Shown: positions 30,573 to 42,269 of the stretch, piece after piece
Position numbering within the stretch: position 1 is the first letter of the stretch
Layout: each line of letters starts with the position of its first letter
Assembly (NCBI RefSeq): GCF_037975245.1
Contig: NC_092570.1
Coordinates: forward strand, 14,957,501-15,021,500
Source of the DNA: Apostichopus japonicus
Taxonomy: Eukaryota; Echinodermata; Holothuroidea; Aspidochirotida; Stichopodidae
DNA length: 64,000 nucleotides
Direction of reading: 5' to 3'
Notes under the pieces: model-generated
What the model was told of the DNA's origin: nothing
The model's input: the letters and a program-made list of their open reading frames with translations, nothing else
The model's database searches: none
Translations under genes and position numbers: made by a program

Positions 30573-31656
30573 GTAAACGGAACCCGGAAGAGCGGAAGAC
30601 TGTAAACAGTGAGTTTTACATATATGGGCAATGTGTACTGTAGTGGTATTGCTTTCAATACACCACAGTAGGAATATTTATGTAAAGGGAACCAACCTTT
30701 TCAGCGTTATCATATATGTTAAACTTGCATCGATTAGGGGATGGGGTGTGGGTGGATGGGGGGGGGGGTGGGTAGGCAAGTATAGGTTACATAAGCTGGT
30801 CTCACTCTAGTTCATCCATGAAACTAACTCAAGCGTTTTCATTAGTATTTTAATCTACACTTTGTTGCAATGTTGTTCTCTAATAAGTCAACCTATACAT
30901 AATTGTATTCTTAATTCTTCTGAGGTGGTTAACTGATGTTGTGTTTGTATGAATAAGTATACGAGTGAGTAAAACAGGCAGGAACTAACGCAATTTGAAC
31001 TCAAAGGAATAGACCTAGTGTGGTAATCATTAAACAGTTAAACGTTCAACCTAATGGATTCAATTGAGTGGAGCATTTCAAGACGAAAAGGCTACGTTTA
31101 TAGTGAAACGTGTTAGTTTGTGGCATTATCAGGAAATACTACAAATTAACAACAAACTTACAAATGTGTGTTTGTGTGTTTGGGAGAGGGGTGGGGGGGA
31201 GGGTCCATTTGACAGCACCCTTTGCTATACTCAAGTTCTGTAATGCACACAGGAAGTTAGCAAAAAGTCACATAGCTATTATGGCAACACATATATCCTA
31301 TATATACACCACATGAATAGTAGTTACTGTACAAGCTATGAGTATCGGGTGGTATATACGATGAGGTAACAATGGAAGCTATACAACAAAGCAAGTTCCT
31401 GGTCTGCTTCGGGAATTCCCTCAGTTTTTCCAAAATCTTTTTTTATTGAGAATTAAAAAGCATTGTTTTTCAAGCCGATAAACTCAGTTTTTCGGCGATA
31501 AACTGTGGTTATCGAAAACACGTTTTTCGCTCGATAAGCTGAACTGGTCGAAACCGGTGTTTATCGAAAAAACTTTGTTTTCCAAGACAGTATCATAGAA
31601 CCCTGTGTTGTTAAGCCAGCTAGTACAACCAGGGAGCTGTCCTAACACACACACAT

Positions 31657-31750
<94 letters not shown>

Positions 31751-32219
31751 CCATAGGCCTATGTGTTTATGTTAGGTTAGTAAGAAAACCAGGGGTTAAC
31801 CAAACAACTCATCAAAGAAGGAAAAAAAAACAACAACGTTGCACCACATAAAAAGAGACCAAGAAAATGATTTGTTAACGTGTTATTTCTTTGTATTTAC
31901 TTGTCTTTCTCAACAGGAATGCGTAGGCTGGTATCAGACAGTGATCTTTCAAGACTTGCTCCAAAACTCGGAAGAGAATGGCGAAGTTTTCTCAGATCGG
32001 AATTAGAAATATTTCACCATGACATTGAGCATATTGAGAGCGATACTAACCTCACTGTCACAGAAAAGATATTCAGATTACTAAAGTTATGGAAATCCAA
32101 GCGTAAAACCAAGGCTACCATTCATTGTCTAATAGGACATTTGGAAAAGTTTGATTACGGACTGGAAACCTATCTCTTCCTTACAGAAAGACAAACCACA
32201 GGTGACATATTTACATTTA

Positions 32220-32297
<78 letters not shown>

Positions 32298-33597
32298 TAT
32301 ATATATTTTCGAAAATATATCAAAAATTGTTCGACATCGTTTTTAAGAGTTGCCAAATATAGCACCACTTTGCAAAAAAACCACCTTCCCTTTAACAAAC
32401 TTCCCCAAAGGGGGAGGCAAAGGGCAACCACTACCATTAGATGCCTCCCCTGGTCATCATAGCATCATAGTCCCCTCCCTCCAGTGCAACAATGGTGGTG
32501 GCGCCCTTGGATAATCGTTTTAACTGAATTTATATAATTTAGTTTGTTTTAGCAATGGCGTAGGAAATGTGACGTCACTATTACCACGATAATACACAAT
32601 GAATGCGGAACTCGCACCATGCACTACATGCCCAGAGACCATGACTCTACACATCCCATACATGGTTGACATTTGAAACCCACCCCCCTCCTCCCCCCCC
32701 CAAAACAAAAGACAAGAAAGGAAAACAGTCATGATATGGAAGAAATAAATAAAACCAAAATGTATAGTTTTGGCGCCATTAGGTTTGCAATGATGTAAAT
32801 CATTATTTTTACTATCTATTTTTACTATCTTTGATGTAGAAAATGAGGAAGATGACGAGGAAGGACGGGAAATCCATCGTTCTAGTTCTACGATGGAAAC
32901 ACCGTACGATATAGCCAATGACGTCACTGGTGTTTCTAACAAGGTGGTGCCCAGATATTGGTTCGTAGTTGAAGTCATAGAGAAAACAGAAGTACAAGGA
33001 TTCGAAGAAACGTTAACCTTTGAAAAGGGTACTAAATTAGATATCATTGATAAATTGACTGGATCAACTTCATACTTAGCAAGAGACAAAGATGGACATG
33101 TTTTTCATATTCTGAAAAAAGCCTGCAGTCGCCTTCCAATACATTCCCCTGTTTTATGGGAAAACGATTGGTTTCACGAGGAGATCTCTAGAGGACAGTT
33201 AGACGACATTTTCAGGGAAACAGATGTTGGAACATTTGTGATTCGAAACTCAAGTGAGGTGAGTATATTCAGCAATATGAAAATCCAAACATTTCATGTC
33301 ATAACTGAGTCGAAATGCTAGTATAGAAGAAGGAATATTTTTTAGTGTGCAAAAGTCATAGTATGTATGTTTTCTCTGATCTCCACCAGTGTCCATTTAA
33401 ATTAGCAGAACTTTGCTTAACGTAAAAATCAACTAAAAACAAAAACAAAACAAATGGAAACTGAAAGGTTCGCATGTAATTCACTAGGATCTCGCTGTGG
33501 CCTGGTTCACTTGAGATGAAAGCAAACTGACTGATCAGTCTATATTAAAGTTTAACTGTAACCAATATAAATATATATATATATTTTTATGTACAGC

Positions 33598-33655
<58 letters not shown>

Positions 33656-33661
33656 TATATA

Positions 33662-33732
<71 letters not shown>

Positions 33733-34393
33733 CTGTACATAAAAATCTTCGTGTCACAGTTCGTACTACTACTACTAAGCCCAATCATTTCTATTGGTGT
33801 GAATGTGTATTACATATAGCCATTTCTATAATTGTCAATGAGCGCGTTTTACGCACACTGGCATGTAACGATTGTGCAGAGTGCACCCTGGAGCGTTTTG
33901 AATCTGACAAGGTACACAGAATTACCACTTTTAGAGGCAAGGCAATCCAAGACGTACATGGCACATAATACACTATCATTAATAAAAAAGCCTAAAAATA
34001 CACATTGACACCAATAAACTCACTTTGGCTTATGCGTACGGAATTCGCCTGACGAGACCCCCAAAAGGCCCAAACCGGTTCTGAAGTGTGACTTTTTTTC
34101 TGATTTATTATTTTGCTGTCATACCACTTGTTATATACACATTCATCACTTAACGCTTTTAATTAACTCAAGTTTCGTCTTATTTATACTATTTACAGGT
34201 TGGACACTTTGCCATATCTGTCAAAGCATACCGAAATGTGCTGAATTTTAAGATCAACTGTACGCACACTGGCTACCAAATGAATAATAACATGTTTTAC
34301 AGCTTAACCGACCTCATTAGTGCATACAGCGGTATTCCGATATACTCAACTCAAGAAGGGAAACTTTATCTTCGTAATGCGCTGCCAAAATAA
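30536..34393 (+). CDS. Death domain, SH3, SH2 adaptor protein, four exons
   Basis: An adaptor of 311 aa joining apoptosis/innate-immunity and tyrosine-kinase modules. Exon phases agree throughout. Residues about 20-102 form a death domain: [13 protein letters not shown], then [17 protein letters not shown] and the last helix [13 protein letters not shown]. Residues 108-120 are acidic. Residues 146-206 are an SH3-like segment ([25 protein letters not shown]) that lacks the usual closing Trp-Phe-Pro. The SH2 starts at Trp218, has Arg225 and TFVIRNSS with Arg243 for phosphotyrosine, and ends at 311. The beta-D4 His is replaced by Asn263. Its SH3-SH2 part shares exon borders with the adaptor on the opposite strand, so the two are probably paralogues. 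I know no named protein with this domain order; a role linking death-domain complexes to phosphotyrosine signals is inference. Confidence 0.86.
31640..31749. repeat. (CA)n-(TA)n microsatellite
   Basis: CA repeats followed by about 75 bp of TA, in intron 1 of the death-domain adaptor. Confidence 0.95.
31917..32201 (+). CDS. Death-domain adaptor exon 2 (death domain)
   Basis: Phase 1 at both ends; encodes residues 13-107. Acceptor CTTTCTCAACAG, donor CCACAG|GTGACA. The whole death domain lies on this one symmetric exon, the arrangement that allows shuffling without a frameshift. Confidence 0.85.
32221..32308. repeat. (TA)n microsatellite
   Basis: Pure TA tract 20 bases after the death-domain exon, in the intron. 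Confidence 0.95.
32840..33258 (+). CDS. Death-domain adaptor exon 3 (acidic linker, SH3, SH2 first half)
   Basis: Starts 53 bases before the first in-frame ATG, after GATGTAG, so that Glu108 (GAA split G|AA) and the acidic stretch [11 protein letters not shown] join the death domain. It ends GTGAG|GTGAGT in phase 0 just after TFVIRNSSE. Confidence 0.83.
33583..33746. repeat. (TA)n-cored foldback element
   Basis: Perfect 16-bp arms (ATTTTTATGTACAGCA at 33583-33598 and its complement at 33731-33746) flank a long TA tract with two central interruptions. It lies in intron 3 of the death-domain adaptor. Confidence 0.88.
34199..34393 (+). CDS. Death-domain adaptor exon 4 (SH2 second half, stop)
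   Basis: Phase 0 after ATTTACAG. Encodes 248-311: [19 protein letters not shown], then [13 protein letters not shown] (SH2 helix B) and the end LYLRNALPK, then TAA. It was not marked by a long open frame but completes the SH2. Confidence 0.86.
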   Translation, partial: VGHFAISVKAYRNVLNFKINCTHTGYQMNNNMFYSLTDLISAYSGIPIYSTQEGKLYLRNALPK

Positions 34394-34867
34394 GCCTGTG
34401 AGCTAGAACGTACGTTTATCGATATGTGTTTTTCGTTTTGTGTTGCGCGTCACTTCCGGCCCTGTACACTTAAGCCGAGTGACAACGATGGAAAGATCGG
34501 ACTCAACTCCAACAGTGCCTTGATTTCATAAATGACTGTTTGCCTGGGGTATTGATTATGGTACAGCATGGACCAACTTTCTCTCCGATCAGAGATACCG
34601 AAAAGCGTCTACACTTGTCGTTGGAAGGGGGTATGTGGACCACGCGATTTAGATTTGAAGCTGCAAACCACAAAGTGACCACAAGCTTCCAAGACAGGAG
34701 GACAAAATAAAAAATAAAAAATTAGAAAGAAAGAAAGAAGAAGAAGAAGAAGAATCCTCCGGCATTCCATACCACAAAATATATTATTTGAGGTGTTTTT
34801 TTAACAATAGTGTACATTTTAATGACTTTAGGCACTTTGACGATTTTCACAAACTGGGAAGCCACGC

Positions 34868-35092
34868 CATCCTTTCCCCCCGTGCCCCGTTCCCCCGTTC
34901 CCCGTGCCCTCGTGCACCCATGCCTCCATGCCCTAAGAGGCCCCCGTGGCCCGTGCACCCCGTTCCCCTGTGCACCCCGTGCCCCGGTGCCCCGTGCCCC
35001 CGTGCCCCATGCCCCCCGTGCCCCCCGTTCCCCGTTCCCCGTGCCCCCCGTGCCCCCGTGCCCCCCGTGCCCCGTGCCCCCCGTGCACGGAA
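34868..35092. repeat. CCCCGTG minisatellite
   Basis: About 225 bp of variants of CCCCGTGCC, nearly free of A. Three overlapping Pro/Arg-rich frames pass through it; they are repeat artefacts. Confidence 0.9.
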
Positions 35093-35144
35093 ATGTTCAT
35101 TATTTTCCCTCTAGAATGCCTCTTATGTTTTTCAAGAAGGTTTG

Positions 35145-35150
35145 AATAAA
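35145..35150 (+). other. Possible poly(A) signal of the death-domain adaptor
   Basis: AATAAA about 750 bases after the stop. If used, the 3' UTR would include the CCCCGTG minisatellite. Confidence 0.25.
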
Positions 35151-36466
35151 ATGTACTGAAAATGCAGATTAAACTTCTTTATGTTTTCTCTTCACCTCAG
35201 GTTGTAAGTAATAACGATTCTAAGAAAAGTCTCTAGCAGAATGGACAATATCAGATACCTACAATTGCACTCTCCAAGTGAAATCTCTCAACGGTAAAAA
35301 TCATTACTCGAGGCAACGGTTCACACCCAGTAGATTTGGGAAGGAATCGCTCAACCCAACTGAGGATAAAATACTGAAAATGGGGAGGGAAGGATGCAAA
35401 AGGCTGGAAAAGAGGACGGGGTAGGAGGGAAGGAGAAAGCGAATGGGTGGGGCGAGGGTGAGAGTATTTCAGCCGGGAAGGTTGGAGGAGAAGGGGTAGG
35501 GTGGGGACATGGGAAGGTAAAGGTGGGAGATATATCCTGCTCCGATGCCTACCGTGTACATTGAAGTCACACAGGAGGGAAGGTATACATCATGAGTTGT
35601 AGGCACAATACCCTACATACGTTCCTGTACCTTTAAACCACAACGTTATTTGTGCGGAAATGGCAGTTTCTAGTTCTATATGTTTATGATTTGAATATAT
35701 GTAACATTAAAGGGGCGCTGGAGGAAGACAACCAATTCATAGAAATATCACTGATTTGAGTTCAGACTCCGATGCATGGCGAAATTATTTCATGATTATG
35801 ATAATGGAAAATAAAGACATTAGCATCAAAATCGTCATGGTGACAGCATACACTCTACCTTGGCTAGTAGGCGTCACAAAATATCACCAGATACGAACTT
35901 CAGCCCCCACCACCCCACCCCCCCCCCACCGAACATCGCTACGTGGATGTGGAGCCTACTACATCAGGGCATTTCACTACACACTACAATTATACCACGG
36001 CTGCGAGCAGGGGGTAGGAAGCTTCCAAAACCACAACCAACACTCGTTATGCTATAAACTGATACACATCGGCCATACCACTTAAATAAATATGATGTGT
36101 TAGTATGCTATCAATGCTATTTATTGAGATTGTTTATTTGTTAACCGTGCTACAAAAGATACAGGATGCCATTTTAAAAAGTAACATGTGCAGACTAAAA
36201 ATAAATAATTAAAATAAAATATTAAAATGAACAAAGGCTTAAGATATCCAAAAGACAGTTCTCCATCAATGGGGCACATTTTTTTTTGCCAGTAGGGCAC
36301 ATTTGCTATTTTGGAAAAAAAAGTGGGGGGCACGTTCCCCCAGTGCCCCCTCCCCCGGCTCCTACCCCTGGCTGCGAGTCTTACATTATATACATCTTCT
36401 TGATAACAACTGCTCCACTCTGTAACCAATCGTAAGTTCCACAGCTGCGTGTAGACGTAGCCTATA

Positions 36467-36939
36467 TGGCAAGCCATATGGGACAAACACCGCAAAATTA
36501 TATCCTCGTATCAATACGAATATATACGCGTATTAATTCGAATACATACGCGTATTAAATCAGACAATAACTGGCATGTCTAATAGCATTCACAAACGAG
36601 TTTCGAGAGTTATTACACTGTAGCCTCGCCCGTGCAATAAGTGAGAGATTGCAAAGTTAGTCTCTATTAACATACACACCCAGGCCAAACAAACTTGATC
36701 TAGACAACAGCATTATGTAATACGTGTATATATATATATATATATATATATATTCGAATTAATACGTGTATTTATTCGAATTAATACGTGTATTTATTCG
36801 AATTAATACGTGTATTTATTCGAATTAATCTTCATAGTTACTCGAATTAATACGTTTTCATATTCTAATTAATACGCGTATATATTCAAGTTAATACGCG
36901 GATATTTTATATGCGGTGCTTGTCCCACATGGCTTGCCA
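36467..36939. mobile_element. TIR element filled with a ~20-bp repeat, TA flanks
   Basis: The left end TGGCAAGCCATATGGGACAA and the right end read inward TGGCAAGCCATGTGGGACAA are near-perfect inverted repeats, each next to TA. The interior carries repeats of ATTCGAATTAATACGTGTAT and variants with ACGCGT on both arms, plus a short TA tract. It is 473 bp and non-coding. Confidence 0.85.
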
Positions 36940-38550
36940 TAGACGTACTGCACGTAACACTAACAGCCACAGACGCAATGCTCTTGAGACACTAACAGAC
37001 GCACTTGGGATTCTTTATGCATTCATCGACGGTATAAACTTGCGCTATCTCTGTGGTCTGTCTGTTTTCATTCTGGGGAATCGATCTTGTGCAAACATTA
37101 CTCTCCTGCCTTTTACGGCGTTTTGAAAATAGGGAAGGAAATAACAGGGTTTATCACTGGGACTATCATTGTAGGCTTTTCCCTTTTGAAGCTTGAATGC
37201 AGTTTCTATTCAGCTGTTTGAAGAATTAACTGAGTTGTGGAACACCTTTGACCTCGCTCCAATTATCAGTCAACTCTCGAATGCCCCGCAATATGCGCAA
37301 GTAGCCCTAGTATGAGGTCAACTTCCATTTTATTGCACGTCTGCTCAATATGTTTATACCTGGTTGAATGTCTTGTTCGTCTGCCCAATGGGCCTCATCA
37401 GAAACGACCACAACAGATCATTCACTGCGATGTCCACAGCAGACTGCAAATAATACAGTGAATGTATACTACCGTGATTTCTTTTTGTACAGATTGTATA
37501 AGGCGCCAACCATAATCACAGCCACTGCAAATGTGCTTATCATAATAGATGTTATAGCTTCTATACTTATGTATAGGCATAGGACACGAGGCAGATTGAC
37601 AGACGTGTTGGCAGAGGTCGATCGGAAACATAACTTCCTACTGTAGAATAGCCAGTGCTGTCAGGATTGGCAGCCAACGGTGTCCGTTAATGATCTCTGC
37701 GGGTTATCCGTCGATCATTTCATTCCGCAGTTTGATGTTGCTAGAGACAAGTTGTTCAAGATTTAAGACCGCAGTTGACTATCACTTTGGAGTTCATATC
37801 CTTTACGCTGGTAGGAGTGTATACCGGGACTATAGAGACACGTTTAAGGAAGTTGCAGAGACAGAAGTGTGAATTCGACAAGGGTCCTGCTCTGGCGAAG
37901 AAATATGAATTTCGGTTTAGTGAGTATACCGTATATCTCTTGAATTTGTAGGGCTTCATAAACGCATGGAAATTTGAAAAGCAGGGATAGAATGAATCCA
38001 AAGTTGTTGGTATACCTGAAGTACAATACATACATAATTATATCATACGTTGGGGGGGGGGGGGGGGTGCCCGATACTGTTTTGCTCGTCTAGGCAATTA
38101 GCGAAGATCACTTCAAGAACTGTTAAGAATTTAATTTGCAGAGTGAACTTTAACAAGCAACATGTGTAGTAATTCTCTTTGATTGTCGTATAGTTTCTCG
38201 CTTTTCTTTTTCCTGGGTAAATAACTAAATATTTATATGCATAAATGTATATTGGATCCTCCTGCAAGCAGGAACTCGCGAAGAAGCCTCATTGGCTTAT
38301 CAAAGCCGCAAGCTGACCGAAGTCAGTCTCTTACATTCATATTTAACGTCCATGAATATGAATTGTTAATTGTCAACAACTCTGTAACTGGACGACATAC
38401 ATTAATCTGGGAGTGACTCGAACCGAGGACCTTATGATTGAAATGCACCGGCGTTAACCACTGAGCTAACACTCCAATAAATCGTAATTGATTAGAGGTC
38501 AACTGCTGACCGGAGCCTGACAAATGGCAAACAATTTCACAGCATGCAGT
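36940..38550. other. Gene-free stretch
   Basis: Holds a minus-oriented SINE at 38254-38476 and a G-run near 38051-38067. Open frames at 37368-37646 and 37690-37872 have no recognisable domain or flanking splice support. Confidence 0.5.
38254..38476 (-). repeat. tRNA-derived SINE, family 1, minus copy
   Basis: Reverse-complement copy of 18661-18890: GATCCTCCTGCAAGCAGG at the 3' end, GCCGCAAGCTGACCGAAGTC in the body, and a tRNA-like head ending GTTAGCTCAGTGGTTAACGC on the minus strand. Confidence 0.85.
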
Positions 38551-39034
38551 CAGGGACGTATAGCCAGGGGGGCGGGAGCAGGGGCAATGGGAGCAACTGC
38601 TCCCCTTTCAGTGTCGAAAAAATGTTAAAAACTGTTGTTTTTTTTTGGCATGGCATATTTTGTCAGTGCTCTTTTGATCTTGAATACTCGTCAGCTCTGT
38701 TAACTCGATTATAATCGTAACATTCAGGCCCGTATTGAATCAGCTACTTTAAGTTTGGGAGATGCAATTACCTAAAATAAGCCTTTGTCTTTCTGGTATA
38801 ATATGTAAAAGAACATGAAAAAGAATAATTTTAACCGGAATAAAAATCTGCTGATAATATGATATCATATGATAATGATGAAACTGGGAGAACATTGCAC
38901 CAGATCGCATGTAAGGTCCTTCAATTGTTCAAACATTTCTCAGGGGGGGGGGGGGGGCGCACCTCCCCTTAAACCCCCCCATATCAATCGCAAAATGTGC
39001 CCCCCCCCCGTGCAAATTCCTGGCTACGTCGCTG
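38551..39034. mobile_element. hAT-like MITE, 8-bp duplication with one mismatch
   Basis: Ends: CAGGGACGTATAGCCAGG on the left, CAGCGACGTAGCCAGG read inward from the right. The flanks catgcagt and caggcagt match at 7 of 8 positions. Poly-G and poly-C runs lie near both ends. No transposase. Confidence 0.8.
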
Positions 39035-39592
39035 CAGGCAGTTCACAACATGCAGGCTTACAGCAGTATATGCAAGCGGTATCGATCAGTCAATAGGATA
39101 GGCTATCACAGACACCGTTAGCATTTGCATATTGGGGAGTGATCAAGCGTGCATTAGTCATTCAGTCAAGATTGCAAAAAAAAAAACATTAGAATAAAGT
39201 TCAAACGAGAAAACCCGGTACAAAGCATTATCGCTTGTTAGCAAACTATACGAAACAACAAACTTTAAAGAGAATATGTGGAATCCAGTAGTTTTTAAAG
39301 AGCTAAGAATTTTATGGGCTGGAACGTGATTCGAAACATTCAGCTCGGAATTACGAATCTTGTTTTTAAGGAAACATTTCTGAGCTTCTTTTCAAATTGT
39401 TTACTATTTTCCCATGGCAGTCAAGTTTCCGTTGTCTTTACGTGTTGAGATTGTAGAGATTAAATAATAGTAAGGCTTATCGAGTAGCTGTCATGAATCT
39501 GTACATTTGAGACATGCACATCTTTGATTTCAGAGCACTATAGGCTTGGCTATATATAGCTCGATACACGTTAAGTCTGATCATATAAAATT

Positions 39593-39830
39593 AAAGGTTG
39601 TCTGTATAGGCCCCAAATTATAGCACTCTATGATTGCTAGAAGTTTTCAAAAAGTACTTTTCTGGATGTGTTCACTCTCAATATTGTTCTCAGACATTCT
39701 TAATGAACACACAAGACGACTGAGTGTCCCAGTGAGGTAAATTTCATGCAGGGTGGTAACTCAGTTTTTAAAAAAAATGACCATATTTGAATATCTGGCA
39801 TATTTTGTGCCAATACAGCACACCTTTAAA
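39593..39830. mobile_element. TTAA-flanked MITE, copy B
   Basis: Diverged copy of 2184-2434, from ATTAAAGGTTGTCTG to CACACCTTTAA. The internal TGTTCTCAGACATTCTTAAT and GAGTGTCCCAGTGAGG match copy A. Confidence 0.55.
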
Positions 39831-41065
39831 AGGAGACACAAATTCAGCCATCATCTTTGGTATATGTCTTGGAGATTACCGTTTTCATCAACTTACCAAA
39901 CAGTTACGAAAACAAAATCCATATTCCAGTTATACATGTATATCACTGGTATATGCCTTATATAGGCTAATATGTTCCTTCCCAATTTCCCAAACAAGTT
40001 TGAAGACTTGAGACTTTAAGTAAACATGTGACTTGATCAACCCACACGTATATGCGCTTCAGGATTTTAAGGTTCTTATATAAAACATTTATTTCCTGTA
40101 CTGTAGATCTATTTGATTTTGCAAATTGCTGAATCTGAAATATTGAAGCTTCTTACTTATATATATGAGACAATGATGGCATTGGTCATATATTCACTGC
40201 TGCATTGTAAACAGTCTGCCTGGAAAATTATGTGAAAAGATAAAAAAAAAATCGTTTTCTGTTTCTGCGGTTTGTTGGTTCTTATTGAGGGTTGTTAATC
40301 ACAAAAATGACTATCACCTTACAGGAACTACAGTCTTAGCCTCTTAGGTAAATGACATGCATGTGCTCATGTCTGTGTCTGTCTGACCACGTAGAAATAT
40401 CTTCTGAAAAATGAAAAAAAAAATTACAAGCACGACTTCATATGTTCATATCGTATACACTGCAAAGACCGAACAACTCGAAAAAAGCTGCCGTGGAGAC
40501 CTGCTACTCTACGTATGGTAAACTCAATCCACTTTCCTCTTTTTGGTGAAATTACCACAAACGTACGTGGTTTGCAACTTGAGCGCAGCTTGTACTTAAG
40601 TGCGGGCATATCAAGTTTAAGTCCAAAAACATAACTTGACCTTTGCCAAATTATTCGTTCCAAAAAAATTCCTGGCAAAAAGGCCGCTAATGTTTTTCTC
40701 ATAGTCTCTCGTTGAAACAAGGAAACTGCTATCAACTATATTTTTCTTGTATCCTCGCCAAAACGTAATGCATGCGTACAGTAGAACTTCCCCCAATTTG
40801 ATGGATTGATATAAACATTGTCATTATTTTTCTTTTATATGATTTATTACTTATTATTTTCTTTGCATGGTATTGTCTTCACAGTCCTATTATTATATAA
40901 ACATTGTGAGGAAATGGAAAAATAAATGAAATAAAATAAATGAAAGTTAACAGAATAACAACTTACATAACATAAACAAACTCAAAGATGACCATAAGCG
41001 TAGGAGGCGGGGGGGGGGGGGAGACGATATTTGTGACTGGTCGGTAATATAGGGCTATCTTTCCT

Positions 41066-41139
<74 letters not shown>

Positions 41140-41744
41140 CAAGGAAAGACAACCCTATATTACCGACCAGTCACAACTATCGTCTTTTACACATTCACCT
41201 GGCAGTCTGGTATATCCTTACATTACATTTGATCTTTACCCACGGTCACCGGTACTAGGCCTGTTTATCACGAACTAAGCATGTGTTTAATGATGGACTA
41301 GCCTGGTACAGCTAATAATGTGTGTACTTCACACTGTAGAGACAGTAGGCAAAAGCTAAAGACCACGTATGAAGTCGTTTATTTAACAAAAAAATCACCA
41401 ACTTAATTACTTTGCGGTAAAAAAAATACTCTGAATTCGCTGTCCCACTAACACAGTGCATGGTGCCTAGCTTTTTCTGAATCCATCCTGAGAACGAGAA
41501 GGCTGAAGCTTGAAAACATAATGAGTAGCTCAAAAAGAAAGCTTGGATTAACTTCACTCAATTGCTATATGGACCACCTTATTGAGAAGAAGTATCTTAT
41601 TTAGTATAAGATTTGTCTATATGCACAGTTTGTTCATCAAGGTTGTCATTACAGTGTAAAATGTGACATTCAGACCATGGTTTTTCTAGAAATATTATTC
41701 TGTATTTAACCTGAGGCTTGTATTCTCTAAACCTTTTTCAATAG
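39831..41744. other. Stretch upstream of the sulfotransferase exons
   Basis: The missing first exon of the sulfotransferase (start codon and cytosolic tail) should lie here or further left, but no candidate could be singled out. Also holds the TA foldback at 41018-41183 and, just before it at about 40991, GCGTAGGAGGCGGGG, a hAT-like left end. Confidence 0.45.
41018..41183. repeat. (TA)n-cored foldback element
   Basis: Arms of about 45 bp (GTGACTGGTCGGTAATATAG on the left, its complement on the right) enclose roughly 65 bp of pure TA. The arms match with only a few differences. Confidence 0.88.
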
Positions 41745-42269
41745 ATTTTCAGTAAGCGATATCTTGGATTTGTTGCCACGGTTACTACCATCCTTTGTAT
41801 GACAATGGTAATATCAAAGAACCAGCAATTATTTACGGACCATGTCGTGCAATTTAAGGCAGTCTCCACTTATCAGTTTGACAACAGTAATGTAGTAGTC
41901 AGCACCGAGATGCCGCCGAGGTTGAAATACTCAACCGAAAGTATCCCGCTATTATCCCACGGATCCGACCTACCGACAAACCACAGTGACGCTATGACTG
42001 CTGAGCTTCAACTCAAAAGTCTACGAGAAGCCTACGCTAGTGTTCACACCGGTATCAACGAAATCAAAGTCCTTATGCAGGATCCTAACGGTGAAATTCA
42101 TAGTGCCAACGATGAAGACGCCAATATGTTCAGAAGACAGTTATTGAAATCTATGAATGTTGATAGCAGTATCATTGATGATTACATCGATAGTCGTGAT
42201 GTAGAGTTACAACCGGATCTTGCCGAGTGGGAACATTTACCAGGACAGTTGAAGAAGTATGCTCCATTC
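41745..42269 (+). CDS. CHST15-like exon A (membrane anchor, stem)
   Basis: Follows the acceptor TTTTTCAATAG and encodes 175 residues in phase 0. I extend it 54 bases upstream of the first ATG, because the anchor YLGFVATVTTILC begins there. Donor CATTC|GTAAGT. The stem is Asp/Ser-rich with no domain. Confidence 0.85.

Larger units (their letters stand above)
34394..36466. other. Gene-free stretch after the death-domain adaptor
   Basis: Contains the cytosine-rich repeat at 34868-35092, a purine-rich G block (35370-35530) and a hAT-like right end near 36280-36370 (GGCTCCTACCCCTG). No coding exon is recognised. Confidence 0.5.

Noticed and set aside
34722-35149. Pro/Arg/Cys-rich frames in several registers
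   Set aside because: All three forward frames stay open because the CCCCGTG minisatellite lacks stops; no start context or domain.
40424-40735. 103-aa minus-strand frame
   Set aside because: ATG-like start and mixed composition, but no recognisable domain, no splice partners and no neighbours of the same strand. It could be chance or a decayed repeat.
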